Source: a bacterium
GTDB taxonomy: Bacteria > UBP6 > UBA1177
Assembly (NCBI GenBank): GCA_017963125.1
Contig: JAGCUA010000069.1
Coordinates: forward strand, 151,723 to 215,722
Reading direction: 5' to 3'
Length of the DNA: 64,000 nt
Shown here one piece after another: positions 9,700 to 18,044 of this stretch. The notes beneath the pieces were generated by a model that ran no database searches, was not told the origin of the DNA, and saw only the letters and a program-made list of their open reading frames with translations. Both the position numbers and the translations under genes were made by a program. Within the stretch, counting starts at the first letter, position 1; each line of letters begins with the position of its first letter.

Positions 9700-10234
9700 T
9701 TGCGCTCTCCTTCTTCATAGCCGCAACGACTAAAGAAACATCGTAATTCTGTTTATTGAAACGCTTTTTTATAGTTATCGAATCGACAAAAACATATCTT
9801 CCTTTGTTTTCAAGCCCGTAAAGGAACGTAAGCGTCTGGTCGAGCGGAACTTCACGCAGGCTGAGTTCGATCCTTTCGATGTTGATATCTCCCTTTTTGC
9901 GCGGTTTTATCTCTTTGATCGAACTTATCGGGATACCGACGCTTTCCTTGACTGCGGATATGTCGGAGTTGAGGTTCACATTGCTCGAATCGATGCTGTC
10001 CTGCATTTTAGTAGCCTGAGCCTGAGCCTTTTTGAAGATTTCCTTCTTCGAGATCATCTCCTGAAGCATCTTTTCCTGCTCGACTATCGTGTCTTTTCGG
10101 TCGTCTATCGCAGAACTCATGAAAAACCATATCGCGACAAAAATGAAAATCATGACGAACGTTAGAAAAGCCACGAGGATCGTACGTTCGCGCTCGCTGA
10201 AATTGCCTATAGCCTCTATCAGTTTTTCTTTCAT
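9689..10234 (-). CDS. gspM: Type II secretion system protein GspM
   Basis: This 181-residue protein has a short cytoplasmic N-terminus with the SERERT(I/L)L motif common in GspM. One membrane segment (residues 20-40) follows, then a coiled-coil helix and a small ferredoxin-like periplasmic domain (IERIELSLREVPLDQTLTFLY). GspM is part of the inner-membrane assembly platform and partners with GspL, whose gene lies 9 bases upstream. Size, topology and gene order all agree. Confidence 0.85.
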   Translation of the reverse strand: MKEKLIEAIGNFSERERTILVAFLTFVMIFIFVAIWFFMSSAIDDRKDTIVEQEKMLQEMISKKEIFKKAQAQATKMQDSIDSSNVNLNSDISAVKESVGIPISSIKEIKPRKKGDINIERIELSLREVPLDQTLTFLYGLENKGRYVFVDSITIKKRFNKQNYDVSLVVAAMKKESANGE

Positions 10235-10243
10235 GCTGCTCTC

Positions 10244-11722
10244 CTAATCGTTGTTTTCCTTTCCTTTTTTCTTACCTTTCTTCGCCTTTGGATCCTCTTT
10301 TTTCTGTCCGGCGTAGTTGAAGGAGATATTGAACGAACTCTTGTCGCCCCTTGTATTTATCTGCCCTCTGTTGATCTCGTCAATCAAGGGATCCTGCTCC
10401 AGAAGATCGGTAAATTTGTTGATGTCGTCAAGAGTGCTGCTTGTGCCTACGACACGGATCTTTCCCTCTTCCTTTATCGAGATTTCAGAGACTTCGATCG
10501 TGCTGTTCTCAAACGTGAAATATGGAAAAATGTTTTCCATGATGTAGAGCGCGCTGTACGGATAGACAGCTTTTTTATCGGCCACACTCGCCTCGCCCTT
10601 TATCGACTTGTCCATTATCGAAAGCGCCTGACGAAGAGAGGGCATCTCCTTTCCGATGACCTCTTTCATAAGCTGCTTTGTCCTCTCTTCACCCGCTGAG
10701 ATCCTTTCATCCAGATATTTTATTCTCATTTCCATGCCTGCAACGAGCATGATCATCGCCGCCAGATAAAGGATGAATGCGATTATCGCGCGCTTTTTGA
10801 GAAAAGCGAACCCCCCTTTGTAGGCAAAATCGCCTGTCGCAAAATTCACGGTGCTGTCGTTGTCGACTGATTCGGAAATCATTTCAAGCTGCTTTGCAAA
10901 GCCGAAAACCGTAAACTGCGAATCAGAAAAAACCGAAGAATCCATTTCCGTGACTATCTTTTCTGCACCTTCAGGAAGCACGCCGCCGATAAAAACCGCC
11001 GTCTCACCGGCATCTCCGGCAAAAGGAGCGAAAAAGTCAAAGACTTTCTCAAAGAAGGAAATTATCGTTTTGCGGATCCTGACTTCGATGTCGCTGAGTC
11101 CGTCAGGCTCACTGAGATCTCCGGCTACGCTGAGCCATGAATCAAGTTCGGCCTGCGGATCCTCTCCGCTGAAAATGGCAAGCATATCGCTTCTGAGCTC
11201 GTTCAGACCGCCGTTTCTCACTATCTGTCCGTCAGCAAAAACCATCAGCGAATAGTCTTCGTTCACGAATATCGCCTTTTTAAGCGGAGTTTCCGTTTTA
11301 AAGAAGAGGATCTCTTCCGGAACGATACTTCGGACTTTCTCACGCGCCGAATCGTCGAAATCAAGCAGAGCCTTGCGGATGACATCCTTTCCGGCTGCAA
11401 AAACGTTCATGTCGCCGCTTCCCTTCTGGAAATTCTTTACTTCGATCATCAGATCATCTTCCTTGAACGGAGTCTCGGATTCAATGTCCTGTGCAACGAT
11501 CTTTCTGAGATAGGAGTGCTTTACCGGCGGATAGTTCCTTGCATAGTAGAGCATCTCCCTGCCGGAGCAGACGAAATCTATGTAGTCGAAGTTCTTAAAA
11601 AGATCTGCGGCATTCTCTTTTGCGGCGAATTCGCTCTTTTCGAAGGTCGTCTTGTTGTATTCCTTCGAAAAAGTGTCTATTAAAAATCCGTCTCGCACCG
11701 CCCTGCATGAAGCAAATTTCAT
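10244..11722 (-). CDS. gspL: Type II secretion system protein GspL
   Basis: The 492-residue protein has an N-terminal cytoplasmic actin-like domain of the GspL/PilM type (roughly residues 1-310), which normally docks the GspE ATPase. A transmembrane helix near residues 312-332 is followed by a coiled coil and a periplasmic ferredoxin-like domain. It ends with a Lys-rich tail (KAKKGKKKGK). It lies between gspK (30 bases away) and gspM (9 bases away). No gspE, gspF, gspC or gspD is in the window, so those must be encoded elsewhere. Confidence 0.85.
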   Translation of the reverse strand: MKFASCRAVRDGFLIDTFSKEYNKTTFEKSEFAAKENAADLFKNFDYIDFVCSGREMLYYARNYPPVKHSYLRKIVAQDIESETPFKEDDLMIEVKNFQKGSGDMNVFAAGKDVIRKALLDFDDSAREKVRSIVPEEILFFKTETPLKKAIFVNEDYSLMVFADGQIVRNGGLNELRSDMLAIFSGEDPQAELDSWLSVAGDLSEPDGLSDIEVRIRKTIISFFEKVFDFFAPFAGDAGETAVFIGGVLPEGAEKIVTEMDSSVFSDSQFTVFGFAKQLEMISESVDNDSTVNFATGDFAYKGGFAFLKKRAIIAFILYLAAMIMLVAGMEMRIKYLDERISAGEERTKQLMKEVIGKEMPSLRQALSIMDKSIKGEASVADKKAVYPYSALYIMENIFPYFTFENSTIEVSEISIKEEGKIRVVGTSSTLDDINKFTDLLEQDPLIDEINRGQINTRGDKSSFNISFNYAGQKKEDPKAKKGKKKGKENND

Positions 11723-11752
11723 TTTTTACCTCAACATATTGATTTTACCAAG

Positions 11753-12988
11753 TTATCCTTCTCTGTAATAGTAAATGTTCCCTTCACGGTCAACTATCAT
11801 TTCGACCCAGCTTTCAATCCCTTCCTTTATTCCGACAGCCTTGATCCGGTAGACGTTTCCGGTCGTATCGGCGATCTCGGATATCGACTTGTCGAGATTC
11901 ACACCTTCGTCGGCACATGCCTGAATGAAGTCCTCGAGCTTCGAAAAACCGTACTGTGCCCTCTTGGCAAGGATCTTTCCCAGAAGTTCGCGCATCGCGT
12001 CTTCGTTGTAGAAAACAGTCAGCGCCTTGTCTACCGCATAAGCTCTGATCAGCCCTTCCATCATCTCATGCCCGGCCTTGTTCACGTTGACTTTGCCGGT
12101 CGAATATATCGTGACGTAAGGCTCGAGGATCTTGAAAACAAGGTCATCGACGCCGTAAACCATCATAAGTTCCTGCACTGTATCGAATTTCGCGTTTTTA
12201 ACTTTATACTGCGGATCGAAATCGTCATAGTTCGACTGCTCATCGCCGCCCGTCATATACTTTCCGCCGTCGGTGTATTTGTCATCGCCCATATCGACCC
12301 AGTCGACAATGTTCTGAATAAGTTCCTCGCGATCCACATATTCTCTCCGGGAAGTGTTTTCAAGGAATATGAAATCGTAGAACTCAGGTTCTATCAGGGC
12401 TTCGAGCATTTTTATGACAGCTCCTTTCGTGCCGTAATAAAGCTGGTTCAGATTGATCTTAGTGTCTTCGCCCTTGAATTCGACCTTGAAATCGCCAGGG
12501 AACTGGAATATCGGGTCGCCCGTTTCCGTGTATGTGTGTTCACCTTCCTCGTCATTCGTCGCCGCGCCGACAGGCTTGTCGACCTCGGTTTTCGAAACCA
12601 CATCCTCAATATCGACGAAAGGACCGGCATCGGTAAAAGTGCGCAAAAGCGCAGTATCCATCGGGATAATGTCCCATATCTCTATCTGATTCGAAAGATT
12701 GAACTGCTTGAGCAGACTTTCGACCTGCTTCTGGAGATCAAAAATGACAACTGAGAAATTGACCGCGCTTGCAGCCAAAGCCTGCGCCTCAGCCTTGTGT
12801 TTATAGTTCATAGCGAGGTCGAATTCGGTCTTGGCTTCGTAGTTCATATCGCTGACTATCGGAAGCATGACTGCAATCATGACAAGGACAAGAACAAGGG
12901 CAAACCCGCGCTTTTTTCCTTTCAGCTCACTTTCGGAGCGCTCGATCAAGCGCAGACTTGACTTTATTTTGCCCAATAATTTAAACAT
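11753..12988 (-). CDS. gspK: Type II secretion system minor pseudopilin GspK
   Basis: The 411-residue protein has a long basic leader (about 27 residues) before the prepilin-type sequence KKRGFALVLVLVMIAVM, then the large alpha domain typical of GspK, with helix-hairpin-helix-like segments (VNVNKAGHEMMEGL, FSKLEDFIQAC). GspK caps the pseudopilus tip with GspI and GspJ. Residue 5 after the presumed cleavage site is Val rather than Glu, which is normal for GspK. One base separates it from gspJ. Confidence 0.88.
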   Translation of the reverse strand: MFKLLGKIKSSLRLIERSESELKGKKRGFALVLVLVMIAVMLPIVSDMNYEAKTEFDLAMNYKHKAEAQALAASAVNFSVVIFDLQKQVESLLKQFNLSNQIEIWDIIPMDTALLRTFTDAGPFVDIEDVVSKTEVDKPVGAATNDEEGEHTYTETGDPIFQFPGDFKVEFKGEDTKINLNQLYYGTKGAVIKMLEALIEPEFYDFIFLENTSRREYVDREELIQNIVDWVDMGDDKYTDGGKYMTGGDEQSNYDDFDPQYKVKNAKFDTVQELMMVYGVDDLVFKILEPYVTIYSTGKVNVNKAGHEMMEGLIRAYAVDKALTVFYNEDAMRELLGKILAKRAQYGFSKLEDFIQACADEGVNLDKSISEIADTTGNVYRIKAVGIKEGIESWVEMIVDREGNIYYYREG

Positions 12989-12989
12989 G

Positions 12990-13643
12990 TTAAAAACTAA
13001 ACGGTTTAGTCATCTTAAGGTTTACAACTGTTTCTATCTTATAATCTTCCTCGCCGAATTCACCCTCTTTGGCGATCATCGTGATCTTCACTTTCGGCGG
13101 AAGAGAGTTGACGTTGTCGAGGCTTTCAGTGTTCCAGTGATCGACCCACTCTTTCGTCGTCGTGTGCCAGTATTCGAATTTTATGCTTTTGAAACCTTTC
13201 AGAACGGGATAAACGTTGCCGCCGCGCTCGGGATCTTCATCGACCCAGAGACTTTCTCTCCGCATAAGGACGTTCTCTCCGTCGATATTCTCGCCGTAGT
13301 ATTCGATTTCAGTCTGGTCGCACTGCTTGACCGAGGCAGCCATTTTCACATGGTTTATGGTGGTAAAAGTCAAATGGCTCACAGGATCGTCATCCTCGCT
13401 TTTGAAAATGGTCTTGTGCGTCTCTTCCGGAGCCCCTTTGTTTACCGTGAGATAGGCGTTTTTCAAATCGCGGCGGATAAGTTCTAGCGTGAAATAAATC
13501 CCCCTCTCCCTCTCTGTCGCAGCCTTGATTTTTGCTCTACCGCTGAGAAGGTTGGAGAATGAAAAGTAAACTGAAGTGACAAGTATCGCAGTAATACTCA
13601 TCGCAAGCAGCACTTCTATGAGAGTAAACCCTTTTTTCATCAT
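12990..13643 (-). CDS. gspJ: Type II secretion system minor pseudopilin GspJ
   Basis: The 217-residue protein has a short leader MMKKG followed by the N-methylation motif FTLIEVLLAMSI, with Glu at mature position 5. This is the PilD prepilin peptidase site. The C-terminal beta domain includes the long strand region typical of GspJ. The start overlaps gspI by 4 bases, and ATG 13640 is an alternative start one codon in. GspJ forms the tip complex with GspI and GspK. Confidence 0.88.
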   Translation of the reverse strand: MMKKGFTLIEVLLAMSITAILVTSVYFSFSNLLSGRAKIKAATERERGIYFTLELIRRDLKNAYLTVNKGAPEETHKTIFKSEDDDPVSHLTFTTINHVKMAASVKQCDQTEIEYYGENIDGENVLMRRESLWVDEDPERGGNVYPVLKGFKSIKFEYWHTTTKEWVDHWNTESLDNVNSLPPKVKITMIAKEGEFGEEDYKIETVVNLKMTKPFSF

Positions 13644-14395
13644 TTCACCTTGTTCGCACCGCCGTTGAACATATTGTTCGGCTGCGGACTTCCGCCTTTG
13701 TTCATGCCTTCGAACCTGTTTTTCGGCGCATCACCGCCTTTACCTTTGCCGCCTTTACCCCCTTTTCCGTTGTTGCCGTTGTTTCCGCCGCTATACTGCT
13801 GGAACGTCTTGACAGTCCCGTCTGTCGTAAGGAACATGGTAAAGACCACTTTTTCCGACTCTTTGACACCTTCTCCCCAGAAAACCGAAACGGTGAGTTT
13901 GCGGATCCTGTCCTTGAAAAAATCCTCGATATTTCCTTTCGCAAGAGAGAGCATCGATGCACTCTGGTCAAGGTATGAACCGTCATCCGCATTTGTCGAA
14001 AAATCCGGAAGAGGTATAAAAACACGCTTGATCGAGTATTTCCAGCGGAAACCTTCATACTCCCTGTCGTCAAAATCACCCTCCTCCTCAGTTTCATCGT
14101 CAGGAAGACCGTCTTCCCGGATGATTTCTTCGACATCATGGAGTTTGAGGCGGCAGAGTTCCGTTCCGAGGTAGATGTTGTGCACTTTCGAAGCATAAAT
14201 GTAACTGGAGGATATTATCCGCGAAGCCGCAAAAAGCACGCCTGAAAGGATAGTTATCGCCGCAAGGACCTCGATAAGCGAAAAACCTCTTGAATGCGCC
14301 GTCATTCTGAGCGAAGCGAAGAATCCTTGAGATGTTTCACATTCGTTCAACATGACGGGGGAATCAAAACCGAGCGAAGCGAATAATCTCATCAC
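13640..14395 (-). CDS. gspI: Type II secretion system minor pseudopilin GspI, 5' end altered by a repeat
   Basis: The prepilin motif SRGFSLIEVLAAITIL is clear, with Glu at mature position 5. The frame opens at GTG 14395 or ATG 14392, coupled to the gspH stop. However, the first 30 codons are made of a dispersed repeat (14301-14395) and give an unusually long leader. ATG 14305, right before the prepilin motif, would give a normal 6-residue leader but has only a weak ribosome site. The C-terminal 50 residues are an unusual Gly/Asn/Lys tail (GGKGGKGKGG). Identity as GspI rests on gene order and size of the globular part. Confidence 0.75.
   Translation of the reverse strand: MMRLFASLGFDSPVMLNECETSQGFFASLRMTAHSRGFSLIEVLAAITILSGVLFAASRIISSSYIYASKVHNIYLGTELCRLKLHDVEEIIREDGLPDDETEEEGDFDDREYEGFRWKYSIKRVFIPLPDFSTNADDGSYLDQSASMLSLAKGNIEDFFKDRIRKLTVSVFWGEGVKESEKVVFTMFLTTDGTVKTFQQYSGGNNGNNGKGGKGGKGKGGDAPKNRFEGMNKGGSPQPNNMFNGGANKVK
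14301..14395. repeat. Dispersed GAGCGAAGCGAA-type repeat at the start of gspI
   Basis: The stretch reads GTCATTCTGAGCGAAGCGAA followed by GAATCC, then a middle part, then ATGACG and a second GAGCGAAGCGAA. The GTCATTCTGAGCGAAGCGAA type of sequence is a small dispersed element I recognise from many unrelated bacterial genomes. Here it sits in the first codons of gspI and translates as a repeat-derived leader (CETSQGFFASLRMT). Confidence 0.65.
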
Positions 14396-15216
14396 GATTT
14401 TCCCTCCGCGTCCTCATCTTTCAGCAGATCCTTCATATCTTCGATCTCGTCTTCAAAACTGCCTGATTCGATCTTAACGTTGAGAAACATATCGGATTTG
14501 ATATAGACAAAACTTTCGTCGCCGTCATTGGTCTCTTCGCCGATCGAAAGGTAGAAAGGTTCGATCCTTCCTTCCGGGAAAATGTAGATGAAGACTTTCG
14601 GCTCCTTTCCTTTTTTGTCTGAATCGAGAAAGTCGTTCCGCTTCACTGTTTCCGGAGTGTGATAGGCAAAAAAACCGGTCACGATCAGCCCTTTCGAGAA
14701 CTTTTTTTCGTCGGAATTTTTCGTGAACTGCGGTTTCAGGATCTCTTTCAGTGAACGTCTGTCGGGAATAAAATTTTCGTAGTTGTAGTAATCCGAATTT
14801 TCCAGATCCTCCTGAGAAGAGAGAAGTTTCGCCTTTTCGAGAAGGTTTTCGGCACCGAGCGCAGAACCCTTTCCTTCAAAAGGATCGCTTCCCTTGCCGT
14901 TTTCCATCCTCTCGATAAGTTTTTCGTTTTCCTCCTCTTTCGCAGCAGCGGCTTCGCCCGTGAAAAGATAGAACGGAGTTTCGCTTTTTTCAGTCCAGTA
15001 ACTCCCCTTTTCCAAGTCTACGACAAGGCGGACATACTCTTTGTTGCGGATCGCCTGCATGAAGCTGTAACGCAGAAAAGAGTTGAAACCGCCCATGTCT
15101 GCCTGAGCCTGATAACGCCCGAAGCGGTTCACGCCGGCAACTGAAAAACCGGCGATAATCACCGCTAAAGCCGCTACGGCCAGCATTTCGACCATGGAAA
15201 ATCCGGATCTTTTCAT
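14392..15216 (-). CDS. gspH: Type II secretion system minor pseudopilin GspH
   Basis: The 274-residue protein starts with leader MKRSG and methylation motif FSMVEMLAVAALAVI, with Glu at mature position 5. At about 270 residues it is longer than usual GspH (150-200). The extra length is an acidic insert around residues 95-130. The position between gspG and gspI supports GspH, and a generic GspH/FimT-type pseudopilin is the alternative. Two bases separate it from gspG. Confidence 0.82.
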   Translation of the reverse strand: MKRSGFSMVEMLAVAALAVIIAGFSVAGVNRFGRYQAQADMGGFNSFLRYSFMQAIRNKEYVRLVVDLEKGSYWTEKSETPFYLFTGEAAAAKEEENEKLIERMENGKGSDPFEGKGSALGAENLLEKAKLLSSQEDLENSDYYNYENFIPDRRSLKEILKPQFTKNSDEKKFSKGLIVTGFFAYHTPETVKRNDFLDSDKKGKEPKVFIYIFPEGRIEPFYLSIGEETNDGDESFVYIKSDMFLNVKIESGSFEDEIEDMKDLLKDEDAEGKS

Positions 15217-15218
15217 AA

Positions 15219-15650
15219 TTAGTCGTCTTCCCAGTTCGTTATATCGTCGTTTCCGCCCTCTTTACCGTCGGGACCGAAAGAGTAAAGGTCAAAACTGTCC
15301 TCATTGTTCGAACCCGGATAAATGTAGACATATTCATTTCCCCACGGATCCTGAGGGACCTTCTTTTCTTTGAGGATCTTCTCTTCGACAAGTCTTGAAA
15401 GGCCGTCGTCACTGTCGGGATAGCGTCCGAACTCGGTTTTATAAAGGTCGAGAGCGTTTGAGATCGTGCCGATGTCGATCTTCGCCTGTTTTATCTTCGA
15501 TTTGTCGAGATAACCCATAACACCGACACCTACAGCACCCATGATCATCGTCATGATCGTGATCGTTACCATGATCTCAAGAAGCGAAAAGCCTTTTGAC
15601 GCCTCTTTTGCATTCTCTCTGATAAGAGCCTTGAAAAAATTCTTAAACAT
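15219..15650 (-). CDS. gspG: Type II secretion system major pseudopilin GspG
   Basis: The 143-residue protein has the prepilin motif KGFSLLEIMVTITIMTMIMG and the diagnostic GspG C-terminal features: YKTEFGRYPDSDDGL, VPQDPWGNEYVYIYPG and SFGPDGKEGGNDDI (calcium-binding loop). The leader of about 19 residues is longer than the usual 6-10. GspG is the main subunit of the pseudopilus. It is first in the operon and has a perfect GGAGG at 15656-15660. Confidence 0.96.
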   Translation of the reverse strand: MFKNFFKALIRENAKEASKGFSLLEIMVTITIMTMIMGAVGVGVMGYLDKSKIKQAKIDIGTISNALDLYKTEFGRYPDSDDGLSRLVEEKILKEKKVPQDPWGNEYVYIYPGSNNEDSFDLYSFGPDGKEGGNDDITNWEDD

Positions 15651-15686
15651 AAAAACCTCCTGAAAAAAAACGTAAAAAACTAAAAC

Positions 15687-15715
15687 CTATAAATTAAGCA
15701 ACTCGAGTGCCACAA
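15687..15715 (-). promoter_or_regulatory. Candidate sigma-70 promoter of the T2SS operon
   Basis: On the minus strand a TTGTGG (-35, 15710-15715) and TTATAG (-10, 15687-15692) are separated by 17 bases, about 35 bases before the gspG start. The region 15651-15819 between gspG and the upstream permease gene is AT-rich and otherwise holds nothing recognisable. Confidence 0.4.
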
Positions 15716-15819
15716 AATTTGAATAACAATTTCAATATGTTACATCAACAAAAGCAATGTCAATTCGGCAATTTGACAATTTGTCAAAGACGCTGCCGGA
15801 GATATTTCAGAAAACCTCT

Positions 15820-16797
15820 CTACCTTGACCGGATAAGGATAAAGAGGAAGAACGGACCCCCGACAAGCGAAGTAACTACTCCGACAGGGATTTCGGAAGG
15901 TGCAATGACCGTTCTCGAAACGGCGTCCGAAAGCATGAGTATGCATCCTCCGGTAAAGAGTGATGCGAAAGCCAGAGCAACGTGTTTTCTGCCTATCATC
16001 CGGCATGCGATATGAGGAGCCATCATGCCGATAAAGCCGATCGGCCCGACCTGCGAAACAACGGCTGCCACGACCAAAGAAACCGTAAAAAGAAGGATAT
16101 TGCCGACTGCGCTCATATTCACGCCTCGGGTCACCGCAATATCAGAATCTATCCGCATCAGGTCGAGTTCCCTGTGAAAAAAAAGCGAAACGAATACCAT
16201 CACAAGAAATGCCGGCAGGATTTTCATGACCGTTGAAAAGCCCGTAAAATCAAGGCTTCCCATCATCCAGTGGATCATCCTCGAGCTTTCGCTGCCGCTT
16301 GCGATATACTGGATGAAAAGTATGAGTCCGCTGCAGATAAAGTTGACGGCGACTCCGGCAAGAAGCAGGAATCCGGTATCGAATCTCTTTTTTAGTCTGC
16401 CTGCCGAATAGATGAAAACAACGGTCAGAAAGGCGCACAAAAAGCTCGTTATCTGCGTAACAGGAATGACGGAAGCAACTCCGGAAAAGAATTTTATCGC
16501 AAGAACTGCTCCCATTGCAGCACCGCTGCTGACTCCGAGCGTGTAAGGCGTTGCCAGATCGTTTTTGAACATAGACTGGAACACCATTCCGCAGAGTGCA
16601 AGAGTGGCTCCGCATACGAAAGCACCCGAAGTGCGCGGGACTCTTATGCTCCAGAATATGTTCGCAGCAGCACTGTCGCCGAAAATTTCACTCAGCGGCA
16701 TTTCGACATACCCGAAAAAAGGAAGGGATACCAAAAGAAGCAGCGACAATGCCGCAAGGACAAGGATCTTAACGATATTCAGATTTTTCGACATCAT
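15820..16797 (-). CDS. FecCD/BtuC-family ABC transporter permease
   Basis: The 325-residue protein has about nine to ten membrane helices and the family motifs RVPRTSGAFVCGATLALCGMVFQ near the start, TPYTLGVSSGAAMGAV and GPIGFIGMMAPHIACRMIG. These are typical of permeases for iron-siderophore, haem or vitamin B12 uptake. No ATPase or binding-protein gene is next to it, so the substrate cannot be read from context. Its start overlaps the stop of the amidase gene by 4 bases (ATGA). Confidence 0.92.
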   Translation of the reverse strand: MMSKNLNIVKILVLAALSLLLLVSLPFFGYVEMPLSEIFGDSAAANIFWSIRVPRTSGAFVCGATLALCGMVFQSMFKNDLATPYTLGVSSGAAMGAVLAIKFFSGVASVIPVTQITSFLCAFLTVVFIYSAGRLKKRFDTGFLLLAGVAVNFICSGLILFIQYIASGSESSRMIHWMMGSLDFTGFSTVMKILPAFLVMVFVSLFFHRELDLMRIDSDIAVTRGVNMSAVGNILLFTVSLVVAAVVSQVGPIGFIGMMAPHIACRMIGRKHVALAFASLFTGGCILMLSDAVSRTVIAPSEIPVGVVTSLVGGPFFLFILIRSR

Positions 16798-18041
16798 TTT
16801 ACTTTTGAAGCGGCGATCGAATCAAGCAGGGACTTTGCTATAGTTTCGAGATATTCATCCTTCTGGAAAAGTTCCCGCTCCGTCTTGTTCGTTATGTAGC
16901 CTATCTCGAAAAGCAGAGACGGCATTCTTGCTCCAACAAGAACGTAAAAAAGTGCGCCCTTATTATAACCCCTTATTTTAACTCCGTATTTTTTAAGATC
17001 TTTTTTCAAGCCCTTCCCTATTCCGGCAGCATAGTCGAGGCTGTCGCCGACGTAGTAGCTCATCGTCATATCGACTAAAATCGTATCAAGGAGAGTAACG
17101 TTTTCCGAAATTTTGTTCTCGACTCTCGCAAGTTTCGACGTGTATTCGTCACGCGTGTTGTCAAGGTGGTAAATCTCCATTCCGCCGACATTTTTGTCTT
17201 TGAAAGAATTTGCGTGAAGCGAAATAAAAAGATCTCCGTTCATTGTGTTTGCAATAGCCGCACGTTCTTCAAGCGGAAGGAAAATATCTTTGTTGCGTGT
17301 CAGCTTCACTTCGATTCCTTCGTAGTTTTTCGAAAGTTTTTCTATTTTTTTCGCCAGTCTGAAAACGACATCCTTTTCGTAGAGCTTGCCAGAAACTGCT
17401 CCCGGGTCCTTGCCGCCGTGCCCCGGATCTATGACTATGATTTTTTTCTTTTTCGCCTTAGTTTCCGTTTTGACGACCTGCTTTTCTCCGGTCTTTTTCT
17501 TTGTTTCGGTTTTTTTCGGCTTCGGTTCAGCCTTGACTTTGGCTTTTTCCGGCGCCTTTTCCGGAGCCTTTACCGCGGCTTTTTCGGGAATTTTCTCGCC
17601 GTAATAGTCGATCACTATTCTCCACGGTTCTTCCATTTCGACAACGTTGTAACTTTCGACTTTTCCCGTTTCGATAACGATCCTGATGCTGTTCTCGCGC
17701 TTTCCGAGCCTCAGCTTTTTCAAAAACGAGCTCGGTTCGACAGCCGGCAGAGTGAAGCCCGACGCGTCAACACCGATAAGATCTATGTAGATCCTGTTCG
17801 TTGCACCGTCTGGCAGCAGATTATACTTGTAAGAAACCTTTTCACTCGGATAAATTGCGACTCTTACCGAGCTTTTTCCTGGCCAGACCTTGATGTCGTT
17901 GAGTTTTTTCGCACTTTTTTCAGCATTTATCAGATCCTCGATGAGCTGATCGAGCGATTCTCTGTCGGCGTCACTCAAAGAAGTCTGGGCAAAAACAGGG
18001 AAAAACAGAAAAATAAGGATGAGAAAAATACGAAACTTCAT
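16794..18041 (-). CDS. amiC: N-acetylmuramoyl-L-alanine amidase (AMIN plus Amidase_3)
   Basis: The 415-residue exported protein has a signal peptide cut near VFA-QT. An AMIN-like domain (about residues 45-150) for cell-wall targeting is followed by a Lys/Pro/Glu/Ala linker and a C-terminal Amidase_3 zinc hydrolase. The zinc and catalytic motifs are visible: IDPGHGGKDPGA, YEKDVVFRLA, ISLHANS and LFEIGYITN. It would cut the amide bond between muramic acid and the stem peptide during cell separation. The amiC symbol denotes the family type, not proven orthology. It sits 3 bases after the beta-barrel gene. Confidence 0.9.
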   Translation of the reverse strand: MKFRIFLILIFLFFPVFAQTSLSDADRESLDQLIEDLINAEKSAKKLNDIKVWPGKSSVRVAIYPSEKVSYKYNLLPDGATNRIYIDLIGVDASGFTLPAVEPSSFLKKLRLGKRENSIRIVIETGKVESYNVVEMEEPWRIVIDYYGEKIPEKAAVKAPEKAPEKAKVKAEPKPKKTETKKKTGEKQVVKTETKAKKKKIIVIDPGHGGKDPGAVSGKLYEKDVVFRLAKKIEKLSKNYEGIEVKLTRNKDIFLPLEERAAIANTMNGDLFISLHANSFKDKNVGGMEIYHLDNTRDEYTSKLARVENKISENVTLLDTILVDMTMSYYVGDSLDYAAGIGKGLKKDLKKYGVKIRGYNKGALFYVLVGARMPSLLFEIGYITNKTERELFQKDEYLETIAKSLLDSIAASKVK

Positions 18042-18044
18042 CGT

